From: an uncultured bacterium
GTDB taxonomy: Bacteria > Cyanobacteriota > Vampirovibrionia > Obscuribacterales > Obscuribacteraceae
Assembly: GCA_913063055.1 (NCBI GenBank)
Contig: CAJXZK010000020.1
Span: 1-37,829, forward strand
DNA length: 37,829 nucleotides
Reading direction: 5' to 3'
The notes below the pieces were generated by a model. That model was not told where the DNA came from, did no database searches, and saw nothing but the letters and a program-made list of their open reading frames with translations. This document shows positions 34,474-37,829 of this stretch, in pieces. A program made the translations under genes and the position numbers. The stretch's first letter is position 1; each line of letters starts with the position of its first letter.

Positions 34474-35646
34474 TTAGAGTGAGAAGGCCATGTCTTTCTT
34501 TGTGCGCATCAAAGTAAATTCTAGAATTGAGCGATCAAGTTTTATAGTGCCTTTGCGTACTTGTTGTTGAAAAGCGTAGCCAGTATCGATGATGTCTTTA
34601 TCGTCAGGTAAGACGCTTGAGAGCAGCCGGAGAAAACGATTTGAGTCGGTGACGGCAACTTTTAGTGTTTCTTTCAGAGAGGCCTGTGGGCTCTCTTGGA
34701 GATCGGCAATTATGGCCGGTTCTCTAGCGGCGCGAGTGACTACATCAGAAAGTTTTTCCGGTGTGATATAGCCAGTTAAACGGAGATATTCATAGAGGCT
34801 AATGTTGCGCTCAAAATTAGTTGGGCCAGTAAAATCAAAGGCTGATAGAGGGGCGAATGCGCCAGTTTCGGCCTGGCCCTTGAGAGTTGAGATGGCGTCA
34901 TCAAGCGAAATTTCTTTGGAGCGGGCTCTTTTTTGCAAGCTCAAAGCCTTGTCTAAAACTGTGTCTGAAATCCAACCATGCTCTGTTAAAACCTCTCCCA
35001 CCATTTTGCTGTTGGCGGCAGCTATATCGAGTGCCACGGCTACTTCAGAATCTTTCAAAATGCCAGCGTGGGATAGCAATTCACCAAGCAATAAATTATC
35101 TGTGCGGGTTATTGGTTCACGTTTTACACTTTCGCGAATCAAGGCTAGGCCCGTATCTACTTCCAGGCCACCAACTCTAATATCGTGCTGCAGTCTTAGG
35201 GTTGAACCTAATGCATTTTCGCTAACGCGGTCGAGTAGGAGCAAAATGCGACCGAGGGGCAGGCCTGAGTAGTTGCTCACTTTGAGAAACTTACTAATCT
35301 CATCTTCGCTGAGCTGTCCCGAGCCAACCATGAGTTCGCCCAAGCGAGCGCCACGGGTAGCGTAAGCATCAATGCCCATAGTTACCAAAGCATCGTTGAA
35401 GGCCCAGTTTTTGCGACGCACCAGGTCTACTGCGTGCTGTGCCTGACTAATTGAGATCAAGCCGTCCTTGAGCATCCATTGGGCGTCTATTACTGCTTTT
35501 AGGGTGTTATCGGTGATTTGTTCGAACATGACTAGAACTTTGCCAACAGGAAGCCGTGTCTCGTTAGCGACTTTGAGGGCGCGGTCGAATTCATGCTCTT
35601 GCAGTAAGCCGAAGTGGCTTAAAATGGTTCCCAGTCTTAAATCCAC
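34474..35646 (-). CDS. Protein of tandem MshEN-like (type II/IV secretion ATPase N-terminal) repeats
   Basis: The 390-aa protein consists of about four repeats of a helical unit starting L-G-x-x-L/I-x-x-x-G-x-L and later L-P-x-G-x-x-L-x-x-x-x-x-I/V-x-x-x-x-L (clearest at about 4-60, 100-160, 186-240; a diverged fourth near 284). This is the pattern of the MshEN domain found at the N-terminus of PilB/MshE/GspE ATPases, where it binds cyclic di-GMP or contacts partners. No Walker motif or ATPase follows. The start is GTG with GGAG six bases before it. It may be a free-standing regulator of pilus or secretion ATPases; that is inference. Confidence 0.7.
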   Translation of the reverse strand: MDLRLGTILSHFGLLQEHEFDRALKVANETRLPVGKVLVMFEQITDNTLKAVIDAQWMLKDGLISISQAQHAVDLVRRKNWAFNDALVTMGIDAYATRGARLGELMVGSGQLSEDEISKFLKVSNYSGLPLGRILLLLDRVSENALGSTLRLQHDIRVGGLEVDTGLALIRESVKREPITRTDNLLLGELLSHAGILKDSEVAVALDIAAANSKMVGEVLTEHGWISDTVLDKALSLQKRARSKEISLDDAISTLKGQAETGAFAPLSAFDFTGPTNFERNISLYEYLRLTGYITPEKLSDVVTRAAREPAIIADLQESPQASLKETLKVAVTDSNRFLRLLSSVLPDDKDIIDTGYAFQQQVRKGTIKLDRSILEFTLMRTKKDMAFSL

Positions 35647-35744
35647 TGCATCTCCAGGGTTTCCATAGTTGTCCTGTCGAACAACTATAATTTTTCTCTA
35701 CTTATGGCCATTATTCCCAATCTCGATGGGGCCGTAGCAAGTAT

Positions 35745-36728
35745 CTATAATTTTACGCTTTCGCACCAGTCTAGACAGGTAGCTGGCCCTAGTCGTTTTG
35801 AGTAGTAGTCGTTCAGACCTAACCATTCGGCCTTTAGCCTTGCTCTGCCTGCTTTTCCCCTTAGCGGCAGAGTAAAGCAGTGTTTAATGAAATGGCCCCA
35901 AATAGACAAAAGAGCAATTGGACGCTGGCTTGGCGAGCAATACTGCATGAAGAAAAGCAGGCGATTCCGGCTGTGATAATAAGAGCGCCACAGGCTGAGA
36001 CCGCCCTGGGTGGACGCGTTTCCCTCATGCTCGATGGTAGAGCCCGGTACCAGGAGACATTTGAAGCCAGCATCAGTAAGACGTTTACACAACTCTACAT
36101 CTTCAAAGTAAAGATAGTAACGTTCGTCGAAGAGGCCTACTTTGCTAAGCGCACTACTGCGTAGAAGCAAATTAGAACCGGACAGCCAGGAGCAGGAATA
36201 GACTCCGCTTTCTTGTTTTGAGCTGGTTTGACTACTGCTTTTATCTTGGCCAGTTTTGCGCAGATAGGTTTTGGCTTTCTTGAAGTTAATCTCGCCTAGA
36301 CCCGCTTCTTCTGCTGTGCTGCTGTGGCCTTCTAAGACAATGGCTCCGAGTGCGCCAGCTTCAGGGTTAGCAATTGCTGCTTTGACCAGGTGCTCAATGC
36401 TTTCTGGTTTTGCTATAGCATCGTTATTGAGCAGCCATATAAAGTCAGCCTGGTCGGCCAGGGCTTTCTCCATGCCGCGATTGCAGCCGCCAGCAAAACC
36501 GTAGTTACGATCTAAGGTGAGCACCTCAACCTCAGGAAATTCTGTCGCTAACTGAGCACTGTCACCATCTGGAGAGCCGTTTGCGACTAAAAGCACGTGG
36601 CTGTTTTGATAGCTCCTTGCCCTGAGTGAAGTGAGGCAACGCCTAGTTTTTTCCATTCCGCGCCAGTGCAAAACCAGCACGGTAACGCTTGGCTCTGTCG
36701 AATTTGGTTTGTTTGCTGAATTGGTCAC
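35745..36728 (-). CDS. Glycosyltransferase family 2
   Basis: The 327-aa protein has the GT-A fold signature: a first strand VTVLVLHWRG (15-24), the nucleotide-binding DRNYGFAGGCNRG (73-85), the metal-binding NND (101-103, in the DxD position) and the acceptor-side FDERYYLYFEDVELCKR. This is the rhamnosyltransferase-like branch that builds cell-surface polysaccharides from nucleotide sugars. The start is GTG; no strong ribosome-binding site is seen. No transmembrane helix is present, apart from a short hydrophobic stretch near the C-terminus (ALLSIWGHFIKHCF). The gene is alone and divergent from the small membrane protein. The exact sugar cannot be told. Confidence 0.93.
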   Translation of the reverse strand: MTNSANKPNSTEPSVTVLVLHWRGMEKTRRCLTSLRARSYQNSHVLLVANGSPDGDSAQLATEFPEVEVLTLDRNYGFAGGCNRGMEKALADQADFIWLLNNDAIAKPESIEHLVKAAIANPEAGALGAIVLEGHSSTAEEAGLGEINFKKAKTYLRKTGQDKSSSQTSSKQESGVYSCSWLSGSNLLLRSSALSKVGLFDERYYLYFEDVELCKRLTDAGFKCLLVPGSTIEHEGNASTQGGLSLWRSYYHSRNRLLFFMQYCSPSQRPIALLSIWGHFIKHCFTLPLRGKAGRARLKAEWLGLNDYYSKRLGPATCLDWCESVKL

Positions 36729-36862
36729 TTGTTATCTGTCTTAGTCTTTGCGCTGCGGGTTAAGAGTTGCGGGTTGAATGATAATATTAGTTAGTCAAAT
36801 GTTTTACTTGCCGGTAAGGCAATGATTTAGTTTTTCTCTTCCCAAGTACTTGCGAGGTCTCT

Positions 36863-37351
36863 GTGGCTGAAGCCGACTCAACAAAGCCAGAATCAGCGGG
36901 AGATGCCCAGGGCTCCGATGCTGCTGCCAAGCCAGCTTTTGAACCACCAATGCCCCAAGAAGCCGGAAACTTCCCCCGTCGGGCAGGTCTTGCTAATTTG
37001 TACTTGGCAATTAAGCATATCAACGATGCTTCGGTGGCTGAAAACGTTAAGCAGCGTTTTTCTGACTACGTCACCATCATACTTGTGATTATGTGTATTT
37101 TGAGCCTGGTAATGGCCGTTTCCGTGCCGGTTTCGCCGGTTCTAAAACTACTACCACTGCTCTTCACTGTTGGTTCTGTAGTCTTCTACATCATCAATCG
37201 CCTTGGCATTATGATCAGCTTGACAGCTCGTCAGGCCCTGATTGTCTGGCAGATTCTGGTGGCTGGTTTCTGGCTCGGTGTTACTAGCGCCATGCTGGTT
37301 ATGCTTGCCTGTTTCTACTTTGTATCTCAAGGTGGACCATCGGGTATCTGA
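36863..37351 (+). CDS. Small membrane protein with charged N-terminus
   Basis: The 162-aa protein has a soluble Glu/Ala/Pro-rich N-terminus (about 1-65) followed by three hydrophobic helices (about 72-92, 94-115, 130-155). I do not recognise a family. The start is GTG at 36863, with GAGG at 36854-36857. Its stop codon overlaps the CTG start of the next gene (CTGA), so it is probably co-expressed with that substrate-binding protein and may belong to the same transport or envelope unit. Confidence 0.75.
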   Translation: MAEADSTKPESAGDAQGSDAAAKPAFEPPMPQEAGNFPRRAGLANLYLAIKHINDASVAENVKQRFSDYVTIILVIMCILSLVMAVSVPVSPVLKLLPLLFTVGSVVFYIINRLGIMISLTARQALIVWQILVAGFWLGVTSAMLVMLACFYFVSQGGPSGI

Positions 37352-37829
37352 AGCTAGGCAAGAATAAGCTAGGCCAAAATCGGCTAGGCAATAACATTGC
37401 CGTTGCTCTTTGCCTTGCTGCATTGGCTGGATTTTCAGTCGTTAGGGCCCAGAACCCAGTTCTCAAAAATTCGTTCAAGCAAATTGTACTTGGCATGGTT
37501 TGGGAGCCGGTTTCTTTTAATCCAGTACGCGGTATAGATTCCGGCTCTTATACAGCGGCATCGCTTGTTTATGACGGATTGGTCAAATATGACCGAACTA
37601 TGACCCTCAAGCCAGCACTGGCTGAGTCTTATGCTATTTCTGACGACGGCTTGTCCTATCGTTTTAAGCTGCGTCCTAATTTGCGTTTTTCTAACGGTGA
37701 GCCGCTCACTGCCACTGATGTCAAAGCGTCGCTTCTTTTGGGGGCTTCAGACCTGTCACCCTTTAAAAGTGATTATGCGGATATCAAAACTATAGAAATT
37801 GAAAGCAATCGCGACATTCTGGTGAAGCT
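37348..37829 (+). CDS. Peptide-type ABC transporter substrate-binding protein (SBP family 5), 5' part
   Basis: Translated by hand from 37348 to the window end, the frame gives a basic N-terminus, a hydrophobic signal segment (IAVALCLAALAGFSVV, then RAQNP), and the family 5 opening: VLGMVWEPVSFNPVRG, SLVYDGLVKYD, LAESYAISDDGLSYRFKLRP, then FSNGEPLTATDVKASL. This is the DppA/OppA/NikA class, which captures peptides or nickel chelates for an ABC importer. The frame has no ATG, GTG or TTG before the signal segment; the first usable start is CTG at 37348, which overlaps the upstream stop (CTGA), with AAGGTGG 12 bases before it. The 3' part lies outside the window. Confidence 0.88.
   Translation, partial: MKLGKNKLGQNRLGNNIAVALCLAALAGFSVVRAQNPVLKNSFKQIVLGMVWEPVSFNPVRGIDSGSYTAASLVYDGLVKYDRTMTLKPALAESYAISDDGLSYRFKLRPNLRFSNGEPLTATDVKASLLLGASDLSPFKSDYADIKTIEIESNRDILVK

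Noticed and set aside
34802-35272. Open frame of 156 codons on the + strand
   Set aside because: It is antisense to the MshEN-like repeats, is Ser/Arg-rich and lacks any motif.
1-37829. CRISPR arrays, tRNA/rRNA genes, insertion sequences, prophage
   Set aside because: No regularly spaced repeats, cloverleaf, transposase or phage-type genes were seen in the intergenic regions or proteins.

Overview
This window is a chromosomal segment that spans the dnaA/dnaN replication-initiation locus and the conserved rpmH-rnpA-yidD-yidC-jag cluster of a bacterium. Overall style points by inference to a non-photosynthetic relative of Cyanobacteria (Melainabacteria/Vampirovibrionia, Obscuribacter-like): Ser/Thr kinases with extracytoplasmic leucine-rich repeats, many secreted or TPR proteins, low-complexity insertions in housekeeping proteins, and middling GC. 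No 16S gene is present, so the lineage is not proven from the window. I saw no tRNA, rRNA, CRISPR array, insertion sequence or phage gene.

Left arm (1-16 kb, mostly + strand): a GNAT acetyltransferase; two tandem paralogous membrane Ser/Thr kinases with LRR-like C-terminal halves; a small protein built from an internal duplication; two minus-strand enzymes (ferritin-like diiron protein, Gfo/Idh/MocA oxidoreductase); a TPR protein ending in a zinc ribbon; a five-repeat zinc-ribbon protein; peptide chain release factor 3 (prfC); and two overlapping multi-spanning GT-C-like membrane proteins.

Centre (16-23.4 kb): on the minus strand dnaA, then dnaN, then a secreted TPR-metallopeptidase. The dnaA-dnaN gap carries three DnaA-box-like sites and an AT-rich patch and is the best oriC candidate. 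On the plus strand rpmH, rnpA, yidD, yidC and jag/khpB are packed with 4-bp overlaps and end in a perfect palindromic terminator. rpmH (44 codons) lies at 20573-20707. Several of these housekeeping proteins carry unusual insertions (DnaN, RnpA, YidC).

Right arm (23.5-37.8 kb): an unrecognised 414-aa protein that overlaps tail-to-tail with a PAS/HAMP histidine kinase; a divergent 708-aa protein with three Cys-x2-Gly-x-Cys motifs, a thioredoxin-like region and a coiled coil; an OmpR-type response regulator; three tandem, translationally overlapped, secreted TPR paralogues with signs of gene conversion; a protein made only of MshEN-like repeats; a family 2 glycosyltransferase; a small membrane protein; and the start of a peptide-type ABC substrate-binding protein that appears to begin at CTG and runs off the window.

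Sampled + strand coding sequence is C/A-leaning left of dnaA and G/T-leaning right of it, as expected if bidirectional replication starts at this locus. The most novel material is the combination of kinase/LRR paralogues, the triple secreted TPR operon, the Cys-motif/thioredoxin-like protein next to a two-component system, and the altered core proteins (YidC with an extra extracytoplasmic domain, DnaA with a changed box-recognition motif).
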